Shown in pieces: positions 7,969-15,069 of a stretch of 42,450 nt of DNA (positions are counted from its first letter, which is position 1; each line of letters begins with the position of its first letter). The translations under genes and the position numbers were made by a program. The notes under the pieces were generated by a model. The model worked only from the letters and a program-made list of their open reading frames with translations. It did not search any database and was not told the DNA's origin. The DNA comes from Clostridia bacterium. GTDB lineage: Bacteria > Bacillota > Clostridia > Christensenellales > Aristaeellaceae. The stretch covers positions 1 through 42,450 of the forward strand of contig JAFSKN010000053.1 in NCBI GenBank assembly GCA_017448975.1, given 5' to 3'.

Positions 7969-8601
7969 GTGGCTGATTACGCAATCGCCGCCCTGTGCTT
8001 TGCGATCATGACGGGTCTGTATCTGCGCTACATGGCGGAAAAGTACCGAAAAGACCGGAACAAAAAACGGGAATTGGCCCTCAAGGGCGGCGCCACCCTG
8101 ACGGCGGCGGCGCTGGCGGGTTACGGCTTTGCCATGAACCCGACGGCCTGCCGGGGGATGCTGCTGGCGGGCCTGTGCGTATGCGCGGTGGCGGACGTGG
8201 TGCTGGACCTGCATTTTCTGGCGGGCACGGCTTCCTTCGCGCTGGGGCATCTGTGCTACTGCACGGCGTATTTGCTGGAAAAAACGCCGGGGTGGGGCAG
8301 CTTGGCCGTATTTTTTCTCCTGTGCGGGGTGATCGCTTTCCTGTATCCCCGTCTGAAACGGCACGCCGCCCCGGACAGCGCTCTGCCCTATTTGGGCTAC
8401 GCCCTGCTCATCAGCGCCATGCTGGCCCTGGCCCTGCCCCAGCGTCCCCCGCTTCTGGCCGGGGCGCTGCTGTTCGTCCTGTCGGACGCCATGCTGCTCA
8501 CGCGCATCGTGCGCAAAATCTCTTCCAAAAAATACAATTACCTTTGCTTAGGCACCTATTTCCTGGCCCAGTTCCTGATCGCCGCGTCGGCGGCGCTGTA
8601 A
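7969..8601 (+). CDS. YhhN family membrane protein (lysoplasmalogenase-like)
   Basis: 210 residues and mostly hydrophobic, with about seven to eight predicted membrane segments, matching the length and pattern of the YhhN/TMEM86 family. Characterised members hydrolyse the vinyl-ether bond of lysoplasmalogen. The acidic motif VADVVLDL in a membrane segment and LFVLSDAMLL near the C-terminus match the family's conserved Asp positions. I chose the GTG at 7969 because AGGAGGGG lies just upstream (7953-7960) and translation then starts at the first membrane helix; the frame is open further 5' but has no ribosome binding site and would overlap the divergent promoter. Plasmalogen lipids are known in many anaerobic Clostridia, which fits. 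It is followed by a family B inverted repeat. Confidence 0.8.
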   Translation: MADYAIAALCFAIMTGLYLRYMAEKYRKDRNKKRELALKGGATLTAAALAGYGFAMNPTACRGMLLAGLCVCAVADVVLDLHFLAGTASFALGHLCYCTAYLLEKTPGWGSLAVFFLLCGVIAFLYPRLKRHAAPDSALPYLGYALLISAMLALALPQRPPLLAGALLFVLSDAMLLTRIVRKISSKKYNYLCLGTYFLAQFLIAASAAL

Positions 8602-8603
8602 AC

Positions 8604-8705
8604 AGAGTGGAGAGTGAAGAGTGGAGAGTTGAGATTTATATAGCCGATCAATAGGATTCTCTTTTGATCATCATGATTGAATCTCCACTCTTCACTCTCC
8701 ACTCT
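8604..8705. repeat. Inverted repeat family B, copy B1
   Basis: A 24-bp arm (8604-8627) built from AGAGTGGAGAGTGAAGAGTG is exactly complementary to 8682-8705, with a 54-bp AT-rich loop. It lies 40 bp before the thrE start codon. Related copies are at 18790, 22874 and 34481. Confidence 0.85.
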
Positions 8706-8745
8706 GCTCTAAATCCTATTCAAAAGAACAACGGAGGCTTTGTGG

Positions 8746-9510
8746 ATGGACACCTTATCCACGACCCTGGACGCCGTGTGCTTAGCGTCCCAGATGATAT
8801 TGGAAAGCGGCGGCGAAACCTACCGCGCGGAAGAAACCGTGGAGCGCATGTGCCAGGGGCTTGGCATCCCCAAGGTGGACGTGCTGGCCCTGCCCACGGG
8901 CCTGATGCTGACCGTGACCCTGGAGGACGACAGCGCCCTGAGCCGCATCGTGCGGGTGCGCAGCCGCAGCACCGACTTGGGGCGCATCGATCAATGCAAC
9001 GATATTTCCCGGAAGGTAGCTTCCGGCCGCATGAGCGCGGAGGAAGCGCTGCGCGCGCTGCGGGCCATCAAGCACCTTTCGCCCCAGCGCCGTTGGCTGC
9101 TGGTGGGGGCCAGCGCCCTGTCCGCCGCCAGCTTCACGGTGATGCTCGGGGGAAGCTGGGTGGATTTCGGCGTGTCCTTTTTCTGCGGGGGGCTGGTGCA
9201 GCTTGTGCTGCCCCCGCTGGCAAAGATGCGGGTGCCCGTGCTGATTTCCAGCATGATCGCCGGGGCCCTGACCACCCTGCTGGCCCTGGTGAGCACCCTC
9301 TTTTTTTCGGGTGTTGTCATCGAACCGGTGATCAGCGGGGCCATCATGCCCCTGCTGCCCGGCTTAGCCGTGACCAACGCCATGCGGGACACCATCCGGG
9401 GCGATTTGGTGTCCGGCGGGGCGCGGGTGGTGGAGGCCCTTTTATCGGTGATGATGCTGGCGGCAGGCATTGGCCTGATGCTGAGCCTGTGGGGAGGGAT
9501 CAGGGCATGA
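8746..9510 (+). CDS. Threonine/serine exporter, ThrE N-terminal half
   Basis: 254 residues. In Corynebacterium ThrE the exporter is one ~490-residue protein; in many Clostridia it is split into a ~250-residue part (DUF1212) and a ~140-residue part (DUF3815), as here. The soluble N-terminus has the family motif LESGGETYRAEETVERMC, followed by about five membrane segments from residue ~115 (LLVGASALSAASFTVML onward). It would export threonine, serine or related metabolites using the proton gradient. The ATG at 8746 is preceded by GGAGG (8733-8737); a TTG six bases earlier is too close to this site. The stop overlaps the next start (ATGA), so the two halves are translationally coupled. Confidence 0.88.
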   Translation: MDTLSTTLDAVCLASQMILESGGETYRAEETVERMCQGLGIPKVDVLALPTGLMLTVTLEDDSALSRIVRVRSRSTDLGRIDQCNDISRKVASGRMSAEEALRALRAIKHLSPQRRWLLVGASALSAASFTVMLGGSWVDFGVSFFCGGLVQLVLPPLAKMRVPVLISSMIAGALTTLLALVSTLFFSGVVIEPVISGAIMPLLPGLAVTNAMRDTIRGDLVSGGARVVEALLSVMMLAAGIGLMLSLWGGIRA

Positions 9511-9938
9511 GCTGGGTTTTGCAATTGCTCGCCTGCGCCGTGGCCGCGGCCAGCTTTTCCGTGCTGCTGCACCAGCCCCCGCGCACCATTCCGGTCAGCA
9601 CCCTGATCGCTATGGCGGGGTACGCGATATTTCTGCTGCTGGGCAAAACCACCCTGGCCTATTTCGGGGCCACCCTGGTGATCGGCATTTGCTGCGAAAT
9701 CTGTGCCCGGATCATGAAGCGCACCGCCACCCTGTTCGTCACCGCCGCCATCATCCCCCTGGTGCCCGGCATCGGCCTGTACAACACCATGCTGTTCATG
9801 GTGGAGGGGAATTACGGCAAGGCCGTGCAGACCGGCGCCGCCACGGTGCTGGCGCTGTGCGGCATCGCCCTGGCCATCACCATGTCCTCGGTGCTGGTGG
9901 GCGCTTTTCACCTCCGAAAGAAGGAAAAATCATGCTGA
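9507..9938 (+). CDS. Threonine/serine exporter, ThrE C-terminal half
   Basis: 143 residues with about five membrane helices, corresponding to the DUF3815/ThrE2 half of the exporter. The segment TAAIIPLVPGIGLYNTML is the typical conserved core of this family. It starts within the stop codon of the preceding half (ATGA at 9507-9510) and its own stop overlaps the start of the Spo0A-like gene (ATG at 9932), making a tight three-gene transcriptional unit. Confidence 0.88.
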   Translation: MSWVLQLLACAVAAASFSVLLHQPPRTIPVSTLIAMAGYAIFLLLGKTTLAYFGATLVIGICCEICARIMKRTATLFVTAAIIPLVPGIGLYNTMLFMVEGNYGKAVQTGAATVLALCGIALAITMSSVLVGAFHLRKKEKSC

Positions 9939-10669
9939 CCCCGTGGCGGCTGTATATCGCCTCCCCGGACGCGGCCCGGCTGGAAAGGGCATTATCCCGC
10001 GACAGCCGGTTTTTGATCGTTGGCAGCGGCCAGGACAGGCAGGCCGTCCTGGAAGCGCTGCGCCTGTGCCCCGATCTGCTGATCCTGGACGCCGTGCTTT
10101 CCGGCATGGACGGCGGGGAGGCCCTTTCCCTGCTGGCACGCCTGCCCGCGCCGCCCCGAGCGGTTTATTTGGCGCGCACGGTCTTTTCCCCTGCCGAGCC
10201 CGCACCGGACGAAATCTGCCCCTATCCCTGTGAAGACTGGGTTTTGTTGGAAACCATATTGAAAGCGGCGGAACGTCCCCTGCCCGCCCTGGCCCTGCCT
10301 TGGGCGGAGCAGCGGCTTGCCCTTGCCGGAACGCTGCTGGAAAGGCTTTCCGTGCCGCCGCGCCTGAAAGGACGGAAGTATATGGGCGTCGCCGCCGCCG
10401 CCCTGGCCTGCTCCCCCGCCTTGGGAGCTTCCTACCGGGAAAGGCTTTATCCGTATGTGGCCGCGCAATGCGGAGCCACGCCCCAGGCTGTGGAAAAGGC
10501 CATCCGCACCGCCGTGGAAAGCGCCTGGCTCCAGGGCAGCCTGGAGGGTATCCAAGCCCTGTTCGGCCTGTCCGTGGACGCGGAGAGAGGCAAACCCACC
10601 AACGCGGAGTTTTTATCCATGCTGGCCCAGCATATCCGGGAGGAATTAGCCCGGCGGAAGCGGGATTGA
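9932..10669 (+). CDS. Spo0A-like response regulator with degenerate receiver
   Basis: 245 residues. The C-terminal half (~128-240) is a clear Spo0A DNA-binding domain: LSVPPRLKGRKYM, VEKAIRTAVESAW, SLEGIQALFGLSV and KPTNAEFLSML align with the recognition-helix region and C-terminus of Spo0A. The N-terminal ~115 residues resemble a receiver and keep the phospho-acceptor region (PDLLILDAVLSGMDG, Asp53). However, the acidic pocket is ASPD instead of ADDN, the switch Thr is Ala (VYLAR) and the Lys-Pro pair is Tyr-Pro (CPYPCED). Phosphorylation by the usual relay therefore seems doubtful. True spo0A normally follows spoIVB; here it overlaps the thrE pair. It is probably a paralogue that binds 0A-box-like DNA independently of phosphorylation, but a sole, diverged Spo0A of a non-sporulating lineage cannot be excluded. 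Confidence 0.85.
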   Translation: MLTPWRLYIASPDAARLERALSRDSRFLIVGSGQDRQAVLEALRLCPDLLILDAVLSGMDGGEALSLLARLPAPPRAVYLARTVFSPAEPAPDEICPYPCEDWVLLETILKAAERPLPALALPWAEQRLALAGTLLERLSVPPRLKGRKYMGVAAAALACSPALGASYRERLYPYVAAQCGATPQAVEKAIRTAVESAWLQGSLEGIQALFGLSVDAERGKPTNAEFLSMLAQHIREELARRKRD

Positions 10670-10723
10670 CGGGCGTATGGGTGCCGCGCTTCGCGGGATG
10701 CGCCCTTTCCCTGCGCGGCATGC

Positions 10724-10752
10724 AAAAAGAGGACTCCGCAAAGGAGTCCTCT
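10724..10752 (-). terminator. Intrinsic terminator of the candidate RNA (minus strand)
   Basis: AGAGGACTCC (10728-10737) and GGAGTCCTCT (10743-10752) form a perfect 10-bp stem with a 5-nt loop. On the minus strand it is followed by a run of five T (plus-strand A at 10724-10728). Plus-strand sequence after the stem is not T-rich, so it mainly ends minus-strand transcription, although it also lies 55 bp after the Spo0A-like gene. Confidence 0.75.
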
Positions 10753-11099
10753 GAAAATCTATCTTAAACCCGTGGATGGGGATCATTTTCAAAACGGAAC
10801 GGGACGATGGAGAGGGTCAACCGGTAAACAAGTGTTGGTATCAAATGTTCGTCCCGTTCCCTGAAATCCAATCAAATCTTTCGTCTCTGTCCTCATTGTT
10901 TGAATTGCAGCTGATCCATGATCCTTGGGCGGCGGTGGGAGACAGGGTTTTGATGTTTCGCGGCTTTTTCTTTTCTTTCTCTCGGTAATCCGTTCTTCTT
11001 GCCGCTTTTTGTTTCCTGCTTTTCTTCGCGATAATTCGTTCGCTCGTTGCTTATGTTCTGAGATTCAATTCTTCAGTCAAGCCCTTTTTCTTTGCAGGA

Positions 11100-11180
11100 T
11101 CACATTTCTCTTTTCCTGTCATATTCAATTGTCAGTAAGGATTGCGTTTCGTCTCCCACCGCATACGGCGCGTGATCCAT
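11100..11180 (-). CDS. Possible 26-residue small ORF inside the candidate RNA
   Basis: ATG at 11180 (minus strand) is preceded by AAGGAGG with 8 nt spacing and encodes MDHAPYAVGDETQSLLTIEY plus DRKREM before a TGA. The same frame is open back to an ATG at 11228, giving 42 residues. No family is recognised. Either the AGGAGG is coincidental within an A/G-rich structured RNA, or this is a real small protein or leader peptide. Confidence 0.3.
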   Translation of the reverse strand: MDHAPYAVGDETQSLLTIEYDRKREM

Positions 11181-11292
11181 GGGACTCTCCTCCTTCCCGG
11201 AACTGTCCGGTCGTTTTCTATCCGGCATGTTGACGGGTCTGCTGTTGACGGGTTCCTGCCGGTCGTTTCATTTCTTCTCTCGTTGCACCTAT

Positions 11293-11321
11293 ATATTAGC
11301 AGATCGTTTCGGGTTTGTCAA
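11293..11321 (-). promoter_or_regulatory. Strong promoter of the candidate RNA
   Basis: On the minus strand TTGACA (11316-11321) and TAATAT (11293-11298) are 17 bp apart, with A/T-rich sequence upstream like an UP element. It lies downstream of the terminator of the ATP-grasp gene, so it drives a separate transcript starting near 11286. Confidence 0.75.
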
Positions 11322-11381
11322 CCTGTTTTTTTATTTTTTGGTAAATTTTTTTCCAGAAAGTCCTTGCGGCATTCCGGCGAC

Positions 11382-11421
11382 AAAAAAGCGCGCGGTGTCC
11401 GGTGGGGACGCATCGCGCGCT
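11382..11421 (-). terminator. Intrinsic terminator of the ATP-grasp gene
   Basis: AGCGCGCG (11387-11394) pairs with CGCGCGCT (11414-11421 region), and minus-strand transcripts then enter a six-T run (11382-11387). It sits 12 bp after the stop codon of the gene at 11433. Confidence 0.8.
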
Positions 11422-11432
11422 TCGCCTTTCAA

Positions 11433-12623
11433 TCACCAGCAGCGCACCGCGTCGGCGTAGAAGGCGTTCATTTCTTCTTCCGTGGGGAACACAGCCACAT
11501 ACATCTGATTGCCCATGGCGCCGGAGAGGGCGTCCGGGATGCGCTCCATCATGCGCATGTTGCCCGCGTATTTGGCGGCCAGCTCCTCGTGGCTCATCTG
11601 GAAGGGCTTGCCGTCCCGCCGCCCGGCGAAGGCGCAGAAGGAATGCTGGCCCTGGGGCTTGGTGGAGCAATTGAAAGCGATCATGTCCGCCCAGATCTTG
11701 TACACGTCGGTGGAGTTGGCGTAGTTCATCATATCGGGAGAGAAGCCGCCGCAGGGGCGCATGTTCACCTCCAGGGCCACCACGTCGCCCTTTTTGCCCA
11801 TGTGCTGATCCTGGGTGAGGCGGAAAAACTCGAAATGCACGAACCGGCTCTTGACCCCGAAGCTCTTTACCGTGGCCCGGCCCGCGGCGCGCACGTCCTC
11901 CGCCAGATCCTTGACGATATAATAGATGGAATTATCGTTGTTGTTCACGATGTCCATGATGGACATGGGCGTTACGTTGCCGGTTTCAAACACGGGATTG
12001 CCGTTGCTGTCGATGATGGCGTCGTAGCTGTTCACTTCGGCGGCCACGAATTCTTCCATGATGAAGCGGACGTTCTGGTCCCGCTCGTTCAGGAACGCCC
12101 ACAGCTCCCCGTCGTTATCCAGCTTGTAGGTATGCGAGGCGCCCACGCCGTTGTCCGGCTTCACGATCACGGGATAATGCACCTGATCGATGAACGCCTT
12201 GCAGCCGTCGAAATTGTCCACGATGTGGTAGCGGGCGGTGCGCACCCCGGCGGCCTGGTAGTATTCCTTCATACCGCTCTTAAATTTTATCCGCCCCAAA
12301 TCCGAAACCTGCCAGCCGCTTTGGATGTTGAAATCCGTGCGCAGCATGGCGTCCCGTTCCAGCCAGTATTCGTTGTTGCTTTCCAGCCAGTCGATGCGGC
12401 CGTACTTGCTGATGAACCAGGCCACGGCGCGGTACACTTCATCGTAGTTTTCCAGGGAGGATACCTTATAGTATTCATCCAGACTGTTCACCAATTCGCT
12501 CATGAGATCGCCGTAGGGCTGATCGCCGATGCCCAGCACCCGCAGGCCGTTGTTTTTCAGCTCCCGGCAGAATTTCCAGTAGTTGGTGGGGAAGTTGGGG
12601 GAGATAAAAATGAAATTTTGCAT
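11433..12623 (-). CDS. ATP-grasp domain enzyme of unknown substrate
   Basis: 396 residues. The N-terminal ~100 residues (MQNFIFISPNFPTNYWKFCR) form a pre-ATP-grasp Rossmann-like region. The ATP-grasp fold (~105-310) shows YPVIVKPDNGVGASHTYKL (nucleotide-binding loop), FIMEEFV and the metal site VALEVNMRPCGGF. Such enzymes join a carboxylate to an amine or thiol through an acyl-phosphate; closest by eye are carbamoyl-phosphate-synthase-like and dipeptide-ligase-like proteins, but the substrate cannot be told. The start is supported by AAAGGAA eight bases upstream. Genes upstream on the same strand are a C_GCAxxG_C_C protein (131 bp away) and a cyclase-family hydrolase; whether they form one operon is uncertain. 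Confidence 0.8.
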   Translation of the reverse strand: MQNFIFISPNFPTNYWKFCRELKNNGLRVLGIGDQPYGDLMSELVNSLDEYYKVSSLENYDEVYRAVAWFISKYGRIDWLESNNEYWLERDAMLRTDFNIQSGWQVSDLGRIKFKSGMKEYYQAAGVRTARYHIVDNFDGCKAFIDQVHYPVIVKPDNGVGASHTYKLDNDGELWAFLNERDQNVRFIMEEFVAAEVNSYDAIIDSNGNPVFETGNVTPMSIMDIVNNNDNSIYYIVKDLAEDVRAAGRATVKSFGVKSRFVHFEFFRLTQDQHMGKKGDVVALEVNMRPCGGFSPDMMNYANSTDVYKIWADMIAFNCSTKPQGQHSFCAFAGRRDGKPFQMSHEELAAKYAGNMRMMERIPDALSGAMGNQMYVAVFPTEEEMNAFYADAVRCW

Positions 12624-12754
12624 GATGATATTCCTTTCGCTTCTGAATGTCCGGAGAGGGGAAGGATGAGCGTTGAGCGTTTATTTGGAAAGTGCAGATT
12701 TATATCGTCGGCCAATTACAGGTTTCTTTTGCGTTCTTTATTTCATCTATCCTT

Positions 12755-13210
12755 TTAGCGCGCCTGCGTTTCCGCCAGGATTTCATCCAGGATCGCCGCC
12801 GCTTCTCCCACCAGCCGCAGGCAGGGGCGGCGGGCGTAAAAGTCCGGCGTTCTTTCTTCCGGCGTGCCGCCGGGGGCGACGGGCACGTTTTTCAACAGCT
12901 CCCGGCAAATGATGGTTTCGTTCTTTTCCCGGAAGCGCCGGGCAAATTCCCGCACCAGGGCGTAATGGGCTTTTTTCTGTTCCGGGTCCTTGGGATCGTC
13001 GTAGCCCCGCAGCATGCCCAAAGCCAGCAGCGCGCCGCTGACCGTGCCGCACACCTCCCGCAGCCTGCCCATGCCGCCGCCGAAGGAGGAAGAAAGCCGC
13101 GCCGCCGCGTTCAGCTCCATCCCGGTCAGATCCCGGAATGCGCAGAACACCGCCTGGGCGCAGTTATACCCTTCCAGAAACAGCCGTTCCGCTTCCTTTG
13201 CATGTTCCAT
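12755..13210 (-). CDS. C_GCAxxG_C_C family putative redox protein
   Basis: 151 residues. The name pattern is visible: a first cysteine in EGYNCAQAVF, the GCAxxG-like stretch SFGGGMGRLREVCGTVSGAL, then later cysteines in TIICRELL and RRPCLRLV. Members are small soluble proteins of anaerobes suspected to carry a metal or redox-active cysteine set; no reaction is established. The normal family length is 130-160 residues, so this is complete. The start at 13210 has AAGGAGAA upstream. It lies between the cyclase-family gene and the ATP-grasp gene, all on the minus strand. Confidence 0.85.
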   Translation of the reverse strand: MEHAKEAERLFLEGYNCAQAVFCAFRDLTGMELNAAARLSSSFGGGMGRLREVCGTVSGALLALGMLRGYDDPKDPEQKKAHYALVREFARRFREKNETIICRELLKNVPVAPGGTPEERTPDFYARRPCLRLVGEAAAILDEILAETQAR

Positions 13211-13321
13211 GGCCTTGTTCTCCTTCTACATAATACGCCCAGCCCGCTTCCGATTCCTTTCGGCACGTCGGCACCGGGGAGAAACAGAATGAAGCGCTTG
13301 CTCTCAGCGGTAAACTGTAAT

Positions 13322-13921
13322 TTATCTCTCGTCAGCGATTAAAAAAGCTCTGCACGGAGAACCATCCGCGCCGGATAGATTCAACGGCGCTGCGCTTAAA
13401 AAATATCGGCCTTCCTCAACCTCTGCCAAACGGATGCCTTCAAGCAATACAACGCCAGCGTCCAGCAAGATCAGATGTACTTCCATCGGCGCGTCCTCCG
13501 GGCCGACAGTCTGCGATTCATTCCCCAGCAGCAGGATTCCTTTGGAGGCAAAGACCTTTGCCGCTTCCGCGGAAACCACAGCGTCGCCCTTGATCAGAAT
13601 TCGTCTTGCCGCTTCCGGGTCACGATTTCTCGATTTTTCAAATATCTCCATTGCGTCACAGCCGGAGACGATCCCGTGATGCTCCGTAACGGAAGCCGGC
13701 CCAACAAAGGCTTCCAGGCTTATGGCATCAATTGTTTTTCCGCCTTTGAGAAAATGAAACGGCGCATCCACATGTGTGCCGTTGTGCGCACACATATAAA
13801 AAGCTGTCAGATTGTACAGGTCGCCTTTTTCCATGGAAGAAAGCGCCTTTCTTTCCGGCGCTGGGTCGCCGGGATATACCTGGCAGCTGAAAACTTCCTG
13901 TGAGATATCGTAGATCGTCAT
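13322..13921 (-). CDS. Cyclase family protein (kynurenine formamidase-like metal hydrolase)
   Basis: 199 residues. It contains HNGTHVDAPFHF (residues ~46-57), the metal-binding HxGTHxDxPxH signature of the cyclase/kynurenine formamidase family (PF04199), plus an early ISQ(E) motif and YPGDP. Members hydrolyse amide or ester bonds such as N-formylkynurenine, isatin or cyclic amides with Mn/Zn. The specific substrate is unknown here: no tryptophan degradation genes are nearby. The start at 13921 has GAGGAG upstream. Base composition is slightly AT-richer than its neighbours, which may reflect acquisition. The 111-bp gap to the next gene shows no clear element. Confidence 0.85.
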   Translation of the reverse strand: MTIYDISQEVFSCQVYPGDPAPERKALSSMEKGDLYNLTAFYMCAHNGTHVDAPFHFLKGGKTIDAISLEAFVGPASVTEHHGIVSGCDAMEIFEKSRNRDPEAARRILIKGDAVVSAEAAKVFASKGILLLGNESQTVGPEDAPMEVHLILLDAGVVLLEGIRLAEVEEGRYFLSAAPLNLSGADGSPCRAFLIADER

Positions 13922-13987
13922 TGCATTTCTCCTCTGCAAATTCTGAATTTGCAGCGCCTGCCCGGCCTTCCGTGAAAGCAAATGTGC

Positions 13988-14023
13988 GGAAAGGCCCCCG
14001 AAGATTCCTCCGGGAGCCTTTCC
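13988..14023 (-). terminator. Terminator-like hairpin after the GGGtGRT gene
   Basis: GGAAAGGC (13988-13995) pairs with GCCTTTCC (14016-14023), with CCCG/CGGG inside. There is only a weak T stretch after it on the minus strand, so it may be a 3'-end stabiliser rather than a strong terminator. Confidence 0.5.
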
Positions 14024-14034
14024 AAATGGGAATA

Positions 14035-15054
14035 TTACTTGTTCATGGCCTGCTGCACAGCCACGGCCACGGCCACGGTCATGCCCACCATGGGGTTGTT
14101 GCCCGCGCCTAAGAAGCCCATCATTTCCACGTGGGCAGGCACGGAGGAAGAGCCTGCGAACTGCGCGTCGGAATGCATGCGGCCCATGGTGTCGGTCATG
14201 CCGTAGGAGGCGGGGCCGGCGGCCATGTTGTCGGGATGCAGGGTGCGGCCGGTGCCGCCGCCGGAAGCCACGGAGAAGTACTTCTTGCCGGCTTCCCAGC
14301 GTTCCTTCTTATAGGTGCCCGCCACGGGATGCTGGAAGCGGGTGGGGTTGGTGGAGTTGCCGGTGATGGAGATGTCCGCGCCTTCGTGCCACATGATGGC
14401 CACGCCCTCGCGCACGTCGTCCGCGCCGTAGCAGTTCACCTTCGCCCGGGGGCCGTCGGAGTAAGCGGTCTTGCTCACGATGGTCAGGGCGTGGTCTTCC
14501 TTCACATCGGCGGAGAGGTAATCGTACTTGGTCTGCACGTAGGTGAAGCCGTTGATGCGGCTGATGATCATGGCGGCGTCCTTGCCCAGGCCGTTCAGGA
14601 TGACGCGGAGGGGCTTTTTGCGCACCTTGTTGGCGTTCAGGGCGATCTTAATGGCGCCCTCGGCGGCGGCGAAGGATTCATGGCCGGCCAGGAAAGCGAA
14701 GCATTCGGTTTCCTCGTCCAGCAGCATGGCGCCTAAGTTGCCATGGCCGATGCCCACCTGGCGCTGGTCCGCCACGGAGCCGGGGATGCAGAAAGCCTGC
14801 AGGGCGGTGCCGATCCACTTGGCGGCCTCGGCGGCGTTCTTTGCGCCTTCCTTCATGGCGATGGCAGCGCCCAGTTCGTAGGCCCACTTCACATTTTCAA
14901 AGCAGATGGGCTGGGTGCTTTCCACGATGGAGTACGCGTCCACGCCCTTGCCGTTGGTGAAAGCCTTTACCTCGTCAAAGTTTTTGAAGCCGTATTTGTC
15001 CAGGACGGGCTGCAGCTGCGGCATGCGTCCTTCGTAATTTTCAAACAGAGCCAT
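14035..15054 (-). CDS. GGGtGRT family protein
   Basis: 339 residues. The family-defining signature is present as ASGGGTGRTLHPDNMAAGPA (residues ~268-287); other conserved blocks include ALQAFCIPGSVADQRQVGIG, HGNLGAMLLDEETECFAF and GNSTNPTRFQHP. The family (PF14057) is found in anaerobic bacteria and has no established function. It is 15 bp downstream of a NifU/IscU-like scaffold gene on the same strand, and the two are almost certainly co-transcribed, suggesting a role in iron-sulfur or another cofactor assembly (inference). The start has GAGGAGG upstream. No membrane segment or signal peptide is seen. Confidence 0.9.
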   Translation of the reverse strand: MALFENYEGRMPQLQPVLDKYGFKNFDEVKAFTNGKGVDAYSIVESTQPICFENVKWAYELGAAIAMKEGAKNAAEAAKWIGTALQAFCIPGSVADQRQVGIGHGNLGAMLLDEETECFAFLAGHESFAAAEGAIKIALNANKVRKKPLRVILNGLGKDAAMIISRINGFTYVQTKYDYLSADVKEDHALTIVSKTAYSDGPRAKVNCYGADDVREGVAIMWHEGADISITGNSTNPTRFQHPVAGTYKKERWEAGKKYFSVASGGGTGRTLHPDNMAAGPASYGMTDTMGRMHSDAQFAGSSSVPAHVEMMGFLGAGNNPMVGMTVAVAVAVQQAMNK

Positions 15055-15069
15055 TTGCTGCGCCTCCTC

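Larger units (their letters stand above)
10724..11286 (-). ncRNA. Candidate ~560-nt structured non-coding RNA
   Basis: A 760-bp gap contains no recognisable protein gene. On the minus strand it has a near-consensus promoter (11293-11321), a purine-rich body and an intrinsic terminator (10724-10752). Helices visible by eye, in plus-strand coordinates: 10796-10807 with 10849-10860 (12 bp perfect); 10932-10943 with 11151-11162 (12 bp perfect, long-range); 11222-11227 with 11257-11262; hairpin 11197-11210; GCGGC 10960-10964 with GCCGC 11001-11005, enclosing CGG-TAAT-CCG. Size and build are like the large ornate RNAs of Bacillota (OLE, ROOL, GOLLD), but I could not match any of them. I saw no conserved motifs of RNase P RNA, tmRNA, 6S or SRP RNA. 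A short reading frame with a good ribosome binding site (11100-11180) means a small mRNA is the alternative. Confidence 0.6.

Noticed and set aside
8604-8705. Possible CRISPR-like direct repeats (GAGTGGAGAGT units)
   Set aside because: The units are arms of a single inverted repeat with no regular spacers and no cas genes.
10776-10988. 70-codon plus-strand frame in the gap after the Spo0A-like gene
   Set aside because: It has no ribosome binding site and a random-looking composition, and overlaps the opposite-strand RNA candidate helices.
10724-11286. RNase P RNA, tmRNA, 6S or SRP RNA identity for the candidate RNA
   Set aside because: None of the conserved sequence blocks of these RNAs was found by eye; length and layout also differ.
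11142-12758. 538-codon open frame on the plus strand
   Set aside because: It lies antisense to the ATP-grasp gene; the translation has no motif, is rich in His/Gly/Val as typical of an antisense frame of GC-rich DNA, and lacks a ribosome binding site.
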